Shown piece by piece: positions 44,745-54,104 of a stretch of DNA of 64,000 bases (its first letter is position 1; the number at the start of each line of letters is the position of its first letter). Made by a program: the position numbers and the translations under genes. Origin of the DNA: an uncultured Oscillospiraceae bacterium. Lineage in GTDB: Bacteria; Bacillota; Clostridia; Oscillospirales; Acutalibacteraceae. Below the pieces are notes generated by a model. The model was not told the DNA's origin. It ran no database searches and worked only from the letters and a program-made list of their open reading frames with translations. The DNA lies in contig UQAZ01000002.1 in the NCBI GenBank assembly GCA_900539165.1, forward strand, positions 1 through 64,000, written 5' to 3'.

Positions 44745-44773
44745 ATTATAACATAAAAGGAATATTTATACAA
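44745..44773 (-). promoter_or_regulatory. Vegetative promoter of asp23 and downstream genes
   Basis: TTGTAT (44773-44768), 17 nt, TATAAT (44750-44745) on the minus strand, in the 84-nt gap after spoIIIAH. It lets the nusB-recN block be expressed outside sporulation. Confidence 0.72.
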
Positions 44774-44804
44774 GTGTTAATTATAATAATAAATACAAAC
44801 CGGA

Positions 44805-45494
44805 TTATTCCTGTGCCGAAGTCTTTGAGGACGACTGAACTATGGAAACATTATCAAAGCTGCAACCGCTTTGCGCCATTGCAATATCTTTAATCTGCAT
44901 AATCAGCGTATCGCTCAACTCGTCTACATCAACAATTACATCCACCCTGCTCGAATCCTCATTGATTACAGCCAAGCAGTTTTTCACACCCTTAGCGCAA
45001 ACAAGAGTTTCGATTTTGTTTTCATTTGCGATACAGGCGGAAATCTTAGCAATTCCTTGTGCCGCTTCTTTTTTGACCTCTTCGCTCTCGTCTGCGTTAT
45101 CAAGCAATGCCTGAAGTTTTTCGAGAGAAGCATCCCTTGTACTTTGACGCTCCACCCTTGCAGACGAAAAATAACTGCTCTCCTCGCTCACTGAGGTTGT
45201 GGCATCGACAAGCTCTGCTTTACCGAGAGTTTTTTGTGCGGCGGAATCCAACAGGGGTTGAATCGGAGAGGACGCGTCTGTGTTTTCATAATACCAATTA
45301 CCCATTACTCCGACAGCAAGCACAAATGCAAACGCCAATACTGCGCCTGCGAATTTTCTGCGTTTTTTTCTATCCTTTTTATCGTCCGGATTTTCTCTGA
45401 GTGTGTTTTCCTCGTCAAAAATTGACTGCGTGCTTTCGTTTTCCTGCATAGTCTGCATTTCAAGCTCGTAATCGTTTAATTCTTCATTTGCCAT
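44805..45494 (-). CDS. spoIIIAH: Stage III sporulation protein AH
   Basis: A 229-residue mother-cell membrane protein. One TM (about 48-66) precedes a ring-forming YscJ/FliF-like domain (about 130-220) that meets SpoIIQ from the forespore to make the feeding channel. The region KLQALLDNADESEEVKKEAA and the C-terminal VIVDVDELSDTLIMQI are typical. It is the last gene of the spoIIIA operon. Confidence 0.93.
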   Translation of the reverse strand: MANEELNDYELEMQTMQENESTQSIFDEENTLRENPDDKKDRKKRRKFAGAVLAFAFVLAVGVMGNWYYENTDASSPIQPLLDSAAQKTLGKAELVDATTSVSEESSYFSSARVERQSTRDASLEKLQALLDNADESEEVKKEAAQGIAKISACIANENKIETLVCAKGVKNCLAVINEDSSRVDVIVDVDELSDTLIMQIKDIAMAQSGCSFDNVSIVQSSSKTSAQE

Positions 45495-45498
45495 AAAA

Positions 45499-46026
45499 TC
45501 ACCTATTCATCCTTGAAACAGAAATTTTTGTGGTGGGTAATCCAAACAGGGCTGATACGCTCGAAATTACCCGTTCTCTTACAACAACATCATCTGCGCC
45601 CGCACAAACAATGGCAACACCCTTGACCTTGGGAAAATACTGCTTAATCAAAACAGGCGTATCGTTGTTATTGTCCTCATATAATACATATTCACTCTTT
45701 TTTGAATAAGAACCGGAAGATGCGTTTTCATCGGTATTTTTTGCAAAAACGCTTTCATCGGTCTGCTCCAAGGTTATCATAACCTTGCATTTTCCGACCC
45801 CGTCAATTGAGGAAATTATTTCGGCGGTTCTGCTCTCAAGCTCAGAAGCATAGGTGCTGTAATCCACCTCATCGGCGGTTTTTTTTGCCTTTGCGTCCGA
45901 GGAAGCGGGTACAAATTCGGAGAGCAAAATAAGTGCAATACCGAGAAAGCCGACAATCATAATTATTTTTTTCTTATCCGCACCGTTAGTAATTGATTTT
46001 AGAATTTCCTTAATTTTATTCACCAA
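45499..46026 (-). CDS. spoIIIAG: Stage III sporulation protein AG
   Basis: A 175-residue protein with one TM (about 22-40) and a ring-building domain in the space between mother cell and forespore membranes. The C-terminal KVKGVAIVCAGADDVVVRE is the family hallmark. Its start overlaps spoIIIAF by 11 nt and its stop lies 4 nt before spoIIIAH. Confidence 0.94.
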   Translation of the reverse strand: MVNKIKEILKSITNGADKKKIIMIVGFLGIALILLSEFVPASSDAKAKKTADEVDYSTYASELESRTAEIISSIDGVGKCKVMITLEQTDESVFAKNTDENASSGSYSKKSEYVLYEDNNNDTPVLIKQYFPKVKGVAIVCAGADDVVVRERVISSVSALFGLPTTKISVSRMNR

Positions 46027-46462
46027 TATGTATCACCCTTACATTCAATGAAAGTTCATCGTAAACAACCTGCTTTATTTCTTCACAATCGTAATCATCA
46101 CCCACCGTAACGGTCACATCGTCAAGCACGATTTCATTATCCGCATTAGCCTGCGACGAGCATAACACCCTTGCGTTATCAATGCCTCGCTCTGATAAAA
46201 CCCTTTTAATTTCCCGTTCGACGACAGAATTCGCTATACTGTTTGTATTATCGACAACCACGGCAGGCACATTTTCAAAATCAAATTTAACATCAGACAA
46301 ATCGAAATTTGAAAACGGATACAAAAAAGAAGCAAAAATAAAAACAGAAATGACGGTCTTATACATTCTGCCGCTGCTACCCGACGGAGAAAGCATAGAA
46401 AGGATAACGCAAAGAATGACGGTTGAGCAGACACAAAAAGTCCATTGTTTAATTATATTCAA
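46016..46462 (-). CDS. spoIIIAF: Stage III sporulation protein AF
   Basis: A 148-residue protein with two N-terminal membrane segments (about 5-25 and 32-48) and a soluble ring-motif-like C-terminus containing VEREIKRVLSERGID. Overlaps spoIIIAE by 4 nt and spoIIIAG by 11 nt. Identification rests on both topology and operon position. Confidence 0.9.
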   Translation of the reverse strand: MNIIKQWTFCVCSTVILCVILSMLSPSGSSGRMYKTVISVFIFASFLYPFSNFDLSDVKFDFENVPAVVVDNTNSIANSVVEREIKRVLSERGIDNARVLCSSQANADNEIVLDDVTVTVGDDYDCEEIKQVVYDELSLNVRVIHIGE

Positions 46463-47589
46463 TTCGCACCGCCTCCTGCCGCAACCAAAATTCCTATGGA
46501 AATTACGGTAGTAACCATAGTTAAAATCAATATAACATTTGTCAGCAAAAGTGCCTGTTCAAAGGCATCAAGCACAGATGAAACGGAGCCGTCGGAGAAA
46601 ACTTGGGCAATTATAGAGCAGAGAGAAAGTGCAATTCTCCACACCACCACCTCAATCAACGCAGGCAAAAACACAAGCACGACCGCAACAATTCCGACCA
46701 CTCCGACGCTGCTTTTAATAAGCGAGGAATACGCTTGAATAGACAGTAATCCCTCGCTTATTGACGAGCCGATAACCGGCACGACAGAATTAACGGCAAA
46801 GCGAATTGACCTAAGACCGAGCATATCCGCCCGAGAGGCTACGGCGGTTTTAACAGACAAAATCGAAACAAAAACTCCGCAGAGAAAAGATATACAAGTT
46901 GTAATAATTCTTTTAAGCGTTGAAACGAGTTTGGTAAGGTGAAGTTCATATCTGAGTGACGAGCAAACACCGAGAGCCAAAAAACAATTAACGCACGGCA
47001 TAAAGACATTTGACGCAAGAAAAGACATTCCCTGAGAGAGCGTAAGGAGCATAGTGTTTGTTGACAAGCCTACTGCTCCCGAGCCTGAGGCAACGACAAT
47101 CATACAAAACACGGGAACAAAAGCATAAATGAAATTACCCGCAACCGAAACAGAGCCTACACAAGCGGCTATGGTAGGGGTTAATTTCGACAAAACTACC
47201 GTCGTTATAACCAATGCGCTGACTGTGGAATAAGCCTTTGCAGTAGAACCGTTATCACCCTCTGTAAAGGATTGCATAAAGCAGGACAAAATAACGAATA
47301 TCAGCACCGTAATGCAAGACTTGAGAGGAACGGCAGACCTATCCTTAATCACTGTGCCTATCATTTTGAGAGCCTTATCAAATGAAAGTGATGTGATTGA
47401 GGTGTAGTCGAAATCGGCAAATCCGAGTTCTTGCAATGTATCGTATGTATCGGAGTCTAAAGTCTTTTCAAAAAACGAAAAATCATACTCCGAGAGCGTT
47501 TCGTCATATTCCCGTGCATTGAAATCCTGAGCCGTCACAGTACAGGGTATGAGCAAAAAAAGCACAAGAGAAAATAAAAATTTTTTCAT
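46459..47589 (-). CDS. spoIIIAE: Stage III sporulation protein AE
   Basis: A 376-residue polytopic protein with an N-terminal signal peptide (cleavage near TVTAQ) and about seven further membrane helices. It is the largest membrane component of the SpoIIIA complex. Family stretches include VPVFCMIVVASGSGAVG and NSVVPVIGSSISEG. It overlaps spoIIIAD by 4 nt. Confidence 0.94.
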   Translation of the reverse strand: MKKFLFSLVLFLLIPCTVTAQDFNAREYDETLSEYDFSFFEKTLDSDTYDTLQELGFADFDYTSITSLSFDKALKMIGTVIKDRSAVPLKSCITVLIFVILSCFMQSFTEGDNGSTAKAYSTVSALVITTVVLSKLTPTIAACVGSVSVAGNFIYAFVPVFCMIVVASGSGAVGLSTNTMLLTLSQGMSFLASNVFMPCVNCFLALGVCSSLRYELHLTKLVSTLKRIITTCISFLCGVFVSILSVKTAVASRADMLGLRSIRFAVNSVVPVIGSSISEGLLSIQAYSSLIKSSVGVVGIVAVVLVFLPALIEVVVWRIALSLCSIIAQVFSDGSVSSVLDAFEQALLLTNVILILTMVTTVISIGILVAAGGGAN

Positions 47590-47966
47590 TTTACCAGTCC
47601 AATTACTACATTAAGCACCGCCTCGAAAAGAGGCATAATCATTGAAATTATAACTATCCTGCTCCCCGTTTCAACAAATGATGCGAGCGCATTTTCCCCG
47701 TTATCACGACAGGCATCACAGGTAAAGGCGGTTATCAAAGAAACGCAGAGTATTTTAAGCATCAGTCTGACATACGAAACAGAAGCAGGGGCAAAATCGC
47801 TGAGAGTGATGATTTTGGAAAATAAATCATACACCTTGTCCGATACGCACAGAAAAGCCAAAACGCCTCCTGCGAGCGACAGCACAAAAGAAAAAGCTTT
47901 ATTTTCCTGCTTCAGCATCACGCTGCAAAGCAAAACGCAAAACGAAATTCCTATCAGCTTAGCCAT
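47586..47966 (-). CDS. spoIIIAD: Stage III sporulation protein AD
   Basis: A 126-residue protein with about four membrane helices, similar to SpoIIIAC in its second half. It is expected to work with SpoIIIAC in the export-like base of the channel. The start is 2 nt after spoIIIAC. Confidence 0.92.
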   Translation of the reverse strand: MAKLIGISFCVLLCSVMLKQENKAFSFVLSLAGGVLAFLCVSDKVYDLFSKIITLSDFAPASVSYVRLMLKILCVSLITAFTCDACRDNGENALASFVETGSRIVIISMIMPLFEAVLNVVIGLVK

Positions 47967-47968
47967 AA

Positions 47969-48163
47969 CTATAAATCGAACAAGTCCTTGACGGTTGAAA
48001 ACAAATCTTTAATCTGCGGTACAAGCATCATCAGCACAACCACAACTCCGGCAAGTGTTGTAAGCATCGCTTGGTCGTCTCGTCCCGAGCGAACAAGGAG
48101 AGTATTCAGCACGGCAACGATAATTCCTATTGCCGCTATCTTGAAAATAAAATTAACTTCCAT
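47969..48163 (-). CDS. spoIIIAC: Stage III sporulation protein AC
   Basis: A 64-residue protein with two membrane helices (about 5-24 and 31-50), starting MEVNFIFKIAAIGI. Conserved features are RSGRDDQAMLTTLAGV in the loop. Matches the normal length of SpoIIIAC. Confidence 0.94.
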   Translation of the reverse strand: MEVNFIFKIAAIGIIVAVLNTLLVRSGRDDQAMLTTLAGVVVVLMMLVPQIKDLFSTVKDLFDL

Positions 48164-48173
48164 ATGTCACACC

Positions 48174-48647
48174 TCATATCAGCATAAGCGATACCACGCA
48201 ACCGACTGAGAGGCAGAGCGTGAAATAAAGCCTTGATTTTGATTTACATACATATTCATATTCCTTTTTTCTTTCCTCTATGTATGAAGAAAAAAAGTCG
48301 ATTTCGTCAAGCTGTGCCTGAACATCAAAGCTGCCGAGATTTGAAAGAAAATCACAAATACGCTTATTATCGTCACCCTTTAGCACGCAACAGCAAATGT
48401 CACCGTCTTTATAAAAATCGGATTTAATAAACGAAATATCGCAAAGAGACGGATTGTCTGCAAATTCAGATATAAGTACATCAAGCGGTGTTCTGCGAGT
48501 TGAAATATCCGTTTTTAACAAATTACAAAAAATCAACAGTTCCTCACAAATTTTCACTCGTTCACGGGCAAGCGTCACAAGATATATCCCACTCATTACC
48601 GATGAGCCTATTATCATCAACGCACCTATTATCTTCAAAAAATTCAC
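48174..48647 (-). CDS. spoIIIAB: Stage III sporulation protein AB
   Basis: A 157-residue protein with an N-terminal membrane segment (about 4-24), a central soluble helical part resembling type II secretion F-domain pieces, and a C-terminal membrane helix (about 140-157). The start is uncertain: GTG 48647 gives MNFLKIIGA, while an in-frame TTG three codons later is better spaced from GGTGA. Either overlaps spoIIIAA by 70-86 nt, an unusually long overlap. Confidence 0.88.
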   Translation of the reverse strand: MNFLKIIGALMIIGSSVMSGIYLVTLARERVKICEELLIFCNLLKTDISTRRTPLDVLISEFADNPSLCDISFIKSDFYKDGDICCCVLKGDDNKRICDFLSNLGSFDVQAQLDEIDFFSSYIEERKKEYEYVCKSKSRLYFTLCLSVGCVVSLMLI

Positions 48648-49554
48648 CGTCCGTTATTTTACAAATTTTATATTTGAAACCCTTATCAATAAAAATTATG
48701 TAGCTGAATTCGCCGTATGACAAAAGCTCGGCAACGGCTTTTTTTCGTCTCAATTCATCTATACTTCCTGCGTGCAGAGACAAAATAAATTTAACACCGC
48801 AGGAAAACGCATATGAAATTGCTCTTAGTTTCGACTGCTTTGACACCTCGTCAAGTATTATCACATCGGGAGACAGCGTTCTTGAGGCAACTTCAATGCC
48901 TGCCGTTTTAGGAAAACAAGTAAGGACATCGGTATTATCTCCGACATCGGCAGTAAGCACATTGCCTTTTTTTGCACCTATTTCGTTACGCTCGTCAACA
49001 ACGGCAACCTTATACATCTTGTCCGACAAATTGCGGGCAAGGTCACGAAGCAGAGTGGTTTTTCCGCCGGAAACGGCAGAGGCAACTATTACACTTTTAA
49101 CTCCGTCACTAAACAAAGCATTGCAAAGACTGTTGCTGCACCCTTTAACCTGACGGGGTATTCTGATATTCAAAGAAACAGCGTCCTTTACCGAAATGAC
49201 ACGCCCCTCGTCTGCTACGGCTGTAAGACAGACACCCACCCTTGCGCCGTTTGACAGAGTAAGATAGCCCCGTCTTAAAGTATCGGCATTTGAATAAAGC
49301 GAATAACTGCAAAGCTTCTTAAACACCGAATCAAAATCACGCTCGTGAATAAGCACGGTATTTTCTTTAGGGCAATCGGACAAAGCACCGTTATTCAAAA
49401 GATAAAAGCATTTGCCGTTAAGGCACAATATAACCGCCTTGTCCCTCCTTAGTCTGAGTTCAAAAACAGACCGTTTGGCTTCTTCGTCCATATTTTTTAA
49501 CGCAGTACATAAATCGAACGGCAGATATTCGTAAAGAAAGTCAATATCGTTCAC
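48562..49554 (-). CDS. spoIIIAA: Stage III sporulation protein AA (ATPase-like)
   Basis: A 330-residue cytoplasmic ATPase of the PilT/VirB11-like group that energises the SpoIIIA complex. Walker B is VIILDEV (Asp235, Glu236) and a conserved VVDERNEIG follows the P-loop region. The Walker A reads SAVSGGKT (159-166), with serine where glycine is expected. It starts at GTG 49554 behind AGGTGATAGC, and a SigE-like promoter precedes it. Confidence 0.93.
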   Translation of the reverse strand: MNDIDFLYEYLPFDLCTALKNMDEEAKRSVFELRLRRDKAVILCLNGKCFYLLNNGALSDCPKENTVLIHERDFDSVFKKLCSYSLYSNADTLRRGYLTLSNGARVGVCLTAVADEGRVISVKDAVSLNIRIPRQVKGCSNSLCNALFSDGVKSVIVASAVSGGKTTLLRDLARNLSDKMYKVAVVDERNEIGAKKGNVLTADVGDNTDVLTCFPKTAGIEVASRTLSPDVIILDEVSKQSKLRAISYAFSCGVKFILSLHAGSIDELRRKKAVAELLSYGEFSYIIFIDKGFKYKICKITDGEFFEDNRCVDDNRLIGNEWDISCDACP

Positions 49555-49569
49555 GCTATCACCTACACA

Positions 49570-49599
49570 AATCTATGAGGTAAAAAGTCAAAATATTAC
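49570..49599 (-). promoter_or_regulatory. Putative SigE promoter of the spoIIIA operon
   Basis: On the minus strand GTAATATT (49599-49592), a 14-nt gap, then CATAGATT (49577-49570). This resembles the mother-cell SigE pattern (ATATT ... CATACAAT-like). No housekeeping -10/-35 pair was seen here. Confidence 0.5.
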
Positions 49600-49687
49600 A
49601 ATGCGGTAAAAAAACAGATTAATTCATTGAACGAGGTGACATAATATGTTAAAATAAGATAATTTATAATAAAGGTGACAGCACTAA

Positions 49688-52600
49688 ATGAATAACACAA
49701 ATCAATTAAAGCAAGTAAAATCAAACAAGTACATTAATCCGCTGAGTGTCGGTTATACATTTTTCTTTATAATTTCGTTTTTTGTATTTTTAGTAGCAAA
49801 GCAGATAATGAAAACCGGCTTTGGCGCAGACGCAAAAATCGCATTACCGATTTCTGCGCTTATCGGAAGCGTTTTACTTTATCTGTTTGAGAAAAAATAT
49901 GTTTTCAAATCATTAAACAAAAACAAAATACAAAAGCAGATACCGATGCTGATATTCAGAATTGCTGTTAGTTTCGGATTTTATAAAATTCTCGGTTTTC
50001 TCTTGACAGATTTAATGAAAGCCGACGAAACGATTGCTTTTGTAATATCAACGGCTTTGATTTATTTATTTAGCTATTTCTTTGACAGCGTTGTTTTATT
50101 CGATTCACGGCTTGATTGGAGCAATGCGCCTGCGACACGACTTTATAACACATTTTATGAAAACAGATACATTGTGCTTTCGGGTGCTATGGCTTCGCTG
50201 ATTATTTCTGTTACTTATATTATTTTCAACATCTTTCCGTACGGCGACATCAGCGTTTTGAAAATGGATTTATACCATCAATACGGTCCGTTGATGATGG
50301 AATTTTTTGACAGAGTTATTGAACATAAGAGCTTTTTATATTCGTGGGAGTCGGGCGGCGGCTCATCATTTTTGGGCAATTACTTCAACTATCTTTCAAG
50401 TCCGCTTTCTTTTTTAATCTTTCTTTTTGACAGAAACCAAATTGGTGATTCTATCAGCACGATAGTTGCCATAAAGGCTGTTTTAAATGCGGTTGCATTC
50501 ACCTACTACATTAAAAAAAGCCAAAATTCACACTCGGTAGGCAGTGCTTCATTTGGCGTTTTCTACGCATTTTCGGCTTATTTCTTTGCTTACTTTTGGA
50601 ACATTATGTGGCTTGACGGAATGATATTCATTCCGCTTATCGCTCTCGGAATTGAAAAAATTATCAACGACGCAAAAAGCAAAACATACCTTATATCATT
50701 AGCATTGCTCTTTTATTGTAACTACTATATGGGATATATGGCTTGCATTTTCTCGGTTGTATATTTTCTCATTTACTACTTTTCAAAATACGATATGTTC
50801 AGCAAAAGAAGCACGCTTGACGAAAACTCAAACGGCTTAAAAGCAATTCTTAACAACAGATTTTTGGGCAGCGGATTACAATTTGCGTTATATTCGCTTT
50901 TGGCAGGCGCTCTTTGTGCATTCTTCCTGCTCCCTATTTACAATATCTTACAAAACAGTTCCGCAACCTCCGGCACATTTCCTAACGAAATGAAGGGATA
51001 TTTTGACTTATTAAATCTGTTCACTTCGCATTTGGCAGGACTTGAAGCTACAATTCGTTCCTCGGGCGATGATGTGCTTCCTAACATCTACTGCGGTATT
51101 TTACCCCTGCTTTTAATGCCTTTATATTTAATCAACAGAAAGATAAGCATAAAAGAAAAGGCATCATATGTAATTATGCTTGTGTTCTTCGTGTTCAGTT
51201 TTGATAACAACTGTGCGGATTACATTTGGCACGGCTTTCATATGCCGAACGACTTACCGTTTAGATATTCGTTTATGTATGTGTTCATATTCCTGACAAT
51301 GGCATACAAGGCATTTTTGAGAATAAAGGATATTGAATACAAGGATATAATGACAGTTGGTTTAATAGAGGTAGGAATAGTAATTTTACTTCAAAAATAT
51401 CAAACAAACAAAATGACCTCATTTACAATCTATCTTTCGATAGCGTTGATAATAATTTGGACCTGTATGCTTTTGATTATCAGAGAAAAGAAAGCATCAA
51501 AAACATTTTTAAGCTTTGCTTTGATTTGTTTAGTATTCTCCGAATCATTAATTTGCGGCTGTACCGCATATAAATTCAGCGTACCGCAAACGCCGTACAC
51601 AGATAATTTGCCAACCTACAAGCAAGCGACAAAATATCTTGACGACAACGATGACGGGTTTTACAGAACGGAGCTGACCGACCTCAAAACGAGAATGGAC
51701 CCCTGCATTTACGGCTACAACGGAATGAGCGTATTTTCATCAATGGCATATGAAAATTACAGTCAATGTCAGTATTCTCTCGGCTTATACGGCAACAGAA
51801 TCAACTCATACACCTATAATCCGCAAACCCCTGTTTACAATATGATGTACGGATTAAAGTATCTTATCAAAGCGAGAAGCACGCAAGACCTATCGCCGAT
51901 ATACTTTAAGCACATTTACACCACGCAGGATTCAAAGGAAACGGAAATTTACGAAAACAGATATTTCTTGCCTATCGGATTTGAGGTAAGCGAAGAAGTA
52001 AAGAATTGGGACAACTCGGAGGGTAACCCGTTTGATGTTCAGGAGGATTTGATTGACAAAGCCGCAGGTGTAAGCAATGTATTTGTTCCTGTCAAATACA
52101 CAGGCACGCAGACAATTTCGTCAGTCTGTGAGGACATTACGGAAAACGGCATATACCCGATAGCGACAACAGGCTCGGGAAGCATTGATGTTACCTTTGA
52201 GGCTCAGACCGATTCAAATGTCTACATTTACATTAAATCGGACGCAATAAAGAATGTAAATTATTATTGGGACAAGGGCGAGGAATCTGCTAACCAAAAC
52301 ATTGAGCAACCGTATATTTACGACCTCGGCTACCACAAAGCAGGCGAACAAATCAAGGCTTCTCTCGACCTTGCAGGCTCGGACGAGGGCGGTGCTTCGC
52401 TGAACGTTTACGCATACAGCATAGACAACGATGTTCTTCAAAGCGCATATGATACACTAAAGGAGTGCCAGTTTGATGTAACAAAGCTCAGCGACACGAA
52501 GCTTGAGGGTACAATAAACGCAGGATATAACGGATATATTTACACATCAATTCCATATGACAGCGGATGGAAGGTGTATGTTGACTCACAGCAGGTAACT

Positions 52601-52798
52601 CCCGAGGCATTGGGCAAGGGCAGAAAAGAAATGAGCGACACCGACACCTGCCAGCTTATCATTCCGATTACTCAGGGCGAGCATACGATTAAGTTAAAAT
52701 ACAGTCCGAACGGCATCTGGCAAGGTGCATTAATAAGTGCAGGTGCTTTAGTCGTTTTGATTGTGATTGAAATGATAAAAAGAAAGCGAAAAAATTAA
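49688..52798 (+). CDS. YfhO family multi-pass membrane protein
   Basis: A 1036-residue protein with about 12-14 membrane helices in the first ~670 residues, then a large extracellular beta-rich domain and a last TM (about 1012-1030). The conserved YfhO start is PYGDISVLKMDLYHQYGPLM, then YSWESGGGSSFLGNYFNYLSSP (part). Family members are GT-C-fold-like and are linked to glycosylation of lipoteichoic acid or cell-surface polymers. The function here is not proven. RBS AAAGGTGAC. Two -10-like elements (TAAAAT 49650, TATAAT 49665) lie upstream, without a clear -35 choice. Confidence 0.88.
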   Translation: MNNTNQLKQVKSNKYINPLSVGYTFFFIISFFVFLVAKQIMKTGFGADAKIALPISALIGSVLLYLFEKKYVFKSLNKNKIQKQIPMLIFRIAVSFGFYKILGFLLTDLMKADETIAFVISTALIYLFSYFFDSVVLFDSRLDWSNAPATRLYNTFYENRYIVLSGAMASLIISVTYIIFNIFPYGDISVLKMDLYHQYGPLMMEFFDRVIEHKSFLYSWESGGGSSFLGNYFNYLSSPLSFLIFLFDRNQIGDSISTIVAIKAVLNAVAFTYYIKKSQNSHSVGSASFGVFYAFSAYFFAYFWNIMWLDGMIFIPLIALGIEKIINDAKSKTYLISLALLFYCNYYMGYMACIFSVVYFLIYYFSKYDMFSKRSTLDENSNGLKAILNNRFLGSGLQFALYSLLAGALCAFFLLPIYNILQNSSATSGTFPNEMKGYFDLLNLFTSHLAGLEATIRSSGDDVLPNIYCGILPLLLMPLYLINRKISIKEKASYVIMLVFFVFSFDNNCADYIWHGFHMPNDLPFRYSFMYVFIFLTMAYKAFLRIKDIEYKDIMTVGLIEVGIVILLQKYQTNKMTSFTIYLSIALIIIWTCMLLIIREKKASKTFLSFALICLVFSESLICGCTAYKFSVPQTPYTDNLPTYKQATKYLDDNDDGFYRTELTDLKTRMDPCIYGYNGMSVFSSMAYENYSQCQYSLGLYGNRINSYTYNPQTPVYNMMYGLKYLIKARSTQDLSPIYFKHIYTTQDSKETEIYENRYFLPIGFEVSEEVKNWDNSEGNPFDVQEDLIDKAAGVSNVFVPVKYTGTQTISSVCEDITENGIYPIATTGSGSIDVTFEAQTDSNVYIYIKSDAIKNVNYYWDKGEESANQNIEQPYIYDLGYHKAGEQIKASLDLAGSDEGGASLNVYAYSIDNDVLQSAYDTLKECQFDVTKLSDTKLEGTINAGYNGYIYTSIPYDSGWKVYVDSQQVTPEALGKGRKEMSDTDTCQLIIPITQGEHTIKLKYSPNGIWQGALISAGALVVLIVIEMIKRKRKN

Positions 52799-52927
52799 AT
52801 TTGTTTATATTATATAAATTTCATAAGATATAATTGTAAAATATCTATAAGGAATTTGTCAGTAAACGGTTTATTTTTGCGGTAAAATGTTGTAAAATGT
52901 ATATACAAATCAGAGAGGAGCATCAAA

Positions 52928-54103
52928 ATGCCAAGAATCACAGCAGAAGAAGTACAAACAATCCCTTACGGACCGCTGGGTATAATTGCCTTACCGGGAA
53001 CAGAAGCACTTGCAGAGAAAATCAACAAGTACCTTGTTAAGTGGAGAGAGGATCAAATCCGCAGTCACAAGGAAAACATTGCCTTTTACGGCTATCAGAG
53101 AGACAATTATCTCATTGATACCACAGTCGCTCGTTTCGGCAGCGGTGAGGGTAAAGCAGTAATTAACGACACAATCAGAGGCTATGACCTTTACATTTTG
53201 GTTGACTGCTTTAATTACAGCGTAACCTACAATATGTACGGCAAGGAGGTTCCTAAATCTCCGGATGACCACTTCTCAGACTTAAAGAGAGTTATCTCGG
53301 CAGCATCAAGTAAAGCAAAGAGAATCAATGTAATTATGCCTATGCTCTATGAGGGCAGACAGCACAAGAGATCCTCCCGTGAATCTCTCGACTGTGCAAT
53401 GGCATTACAGGAGCTTACTGCATTAGGAGTTGAAAACATTATTACATTTGATGCTCACGACCAAAGAGTACAAAACTCAATTCCTCACAAATCATTTGAA
53501 AATGTAATGCCTACATATCAAATGATTAAGTCTCTCGTAAACAGCGTTGATGACCTTATCATCGACCCCGACCACCTTATGGTTATTTCTCCTGACGAGG
53601 GTGCAATGCACAGATGTATTTACTTTGCAACACAGCTCGGAGTAAACCTCGGTATGTTCTACAAGAGAAGAGACTACACAAGAGTTGTAAACGGAAGAAA
53701 CCCTATCGTTGCTCATCAGTATCTCGGTGACAGCGTTGAGGGCAAGGACATCATCATCGTTGATGATATGATAAGCTCAGGCGAAAGTATGCTTGAGGTT
53801 GCAAGAAAGCTCAAGGAGCTTAAAGCAAAGAGAATCTTCGTCTGCACCGCATTCGGCCTTTTCTGCAACGGACTTGAAATATTCGACAAAGCAAACGAGG
53901 AGGGCGTATTTGAGAAGGTATTTACCACAAATGGTATTTATCAACCGGAGGAGCTTCTAAGCCGTGACTGGTACGAAAGTGTTGAACTTTCAAAGTATCT
54001 TGCATACTTCCTTGACACCATCAACCACGACCTTTCCGTATCATCACTTCTCGACAATTCGGATAAGATTGACAAATTATTAAAGAGCAGAGGTTTGAAG
54101 TAA
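52928..54103 (+). CDS. prs: Divergent long ribose-phosphate pyrophosphokinase
   Basis: A 391-residue PRPP synthetase homologue, about 75 residues longer than the common 315. The PRPP-binding loop is intact (DIIIVDDMISSGES), and FDAHDQRVQNSIP corresponds to the usual LDLHAxQIQGF segment. The ATP-loop region reads YEGRQHKRSSRES where classical enzymes have YARQDRK-type sequence. The N-terminus also departs from the classical 'SGNSN' form. Extra length lies at both N- and C-termini. It should make PRPP for nucleotides and His/Trp, but kinetics or substrate may differ. RBS GAGAGGAG. Confidence 0.85.
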   Translation: MPRITAEEVQTIPYGPLGIIALPGTEALAEKINKYLVKWREDQIRSHKENIAFYGYQRDNYLIDTTVARFGSGEGKAVINDTIRGYDLYILVDCFNYSVTYNMYGKEVPKSPDDHFSDLKRVISAASSKAKRINVIMPMLYEGRQHKRSSRESLDCAMALQELTALGVENIITFDAHDQRVQNSIPHKSFENVMPTYQMIKSLVNSVDDLIIDPDHLMVISPDEGAMHRCIYFATQLGVNLGMFYKRRDYTRVVNGRNPIVAHQYLGDSVEGKDIIIVDDMISSGESMLEVARKLKELKAKRIFVCTAFGLFCNGLEIFDKANEEGVFEKVFTTNGIYQPEELLSRDWYESVELSKYLAYFLDTINHDLSVSSLLDNSDKIDKLLKSRGLK

Positions 54104-54104
54104 T

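Noticed and set aside
52799..52927. Promoter for prs (TTGCGG-N17-TATATA) and a terminator after YfhO
   Set aside because: The -35/-10 match is weak and other pairings are equally good; the A/T-rich palindrome after YfhO has no G-C stem.
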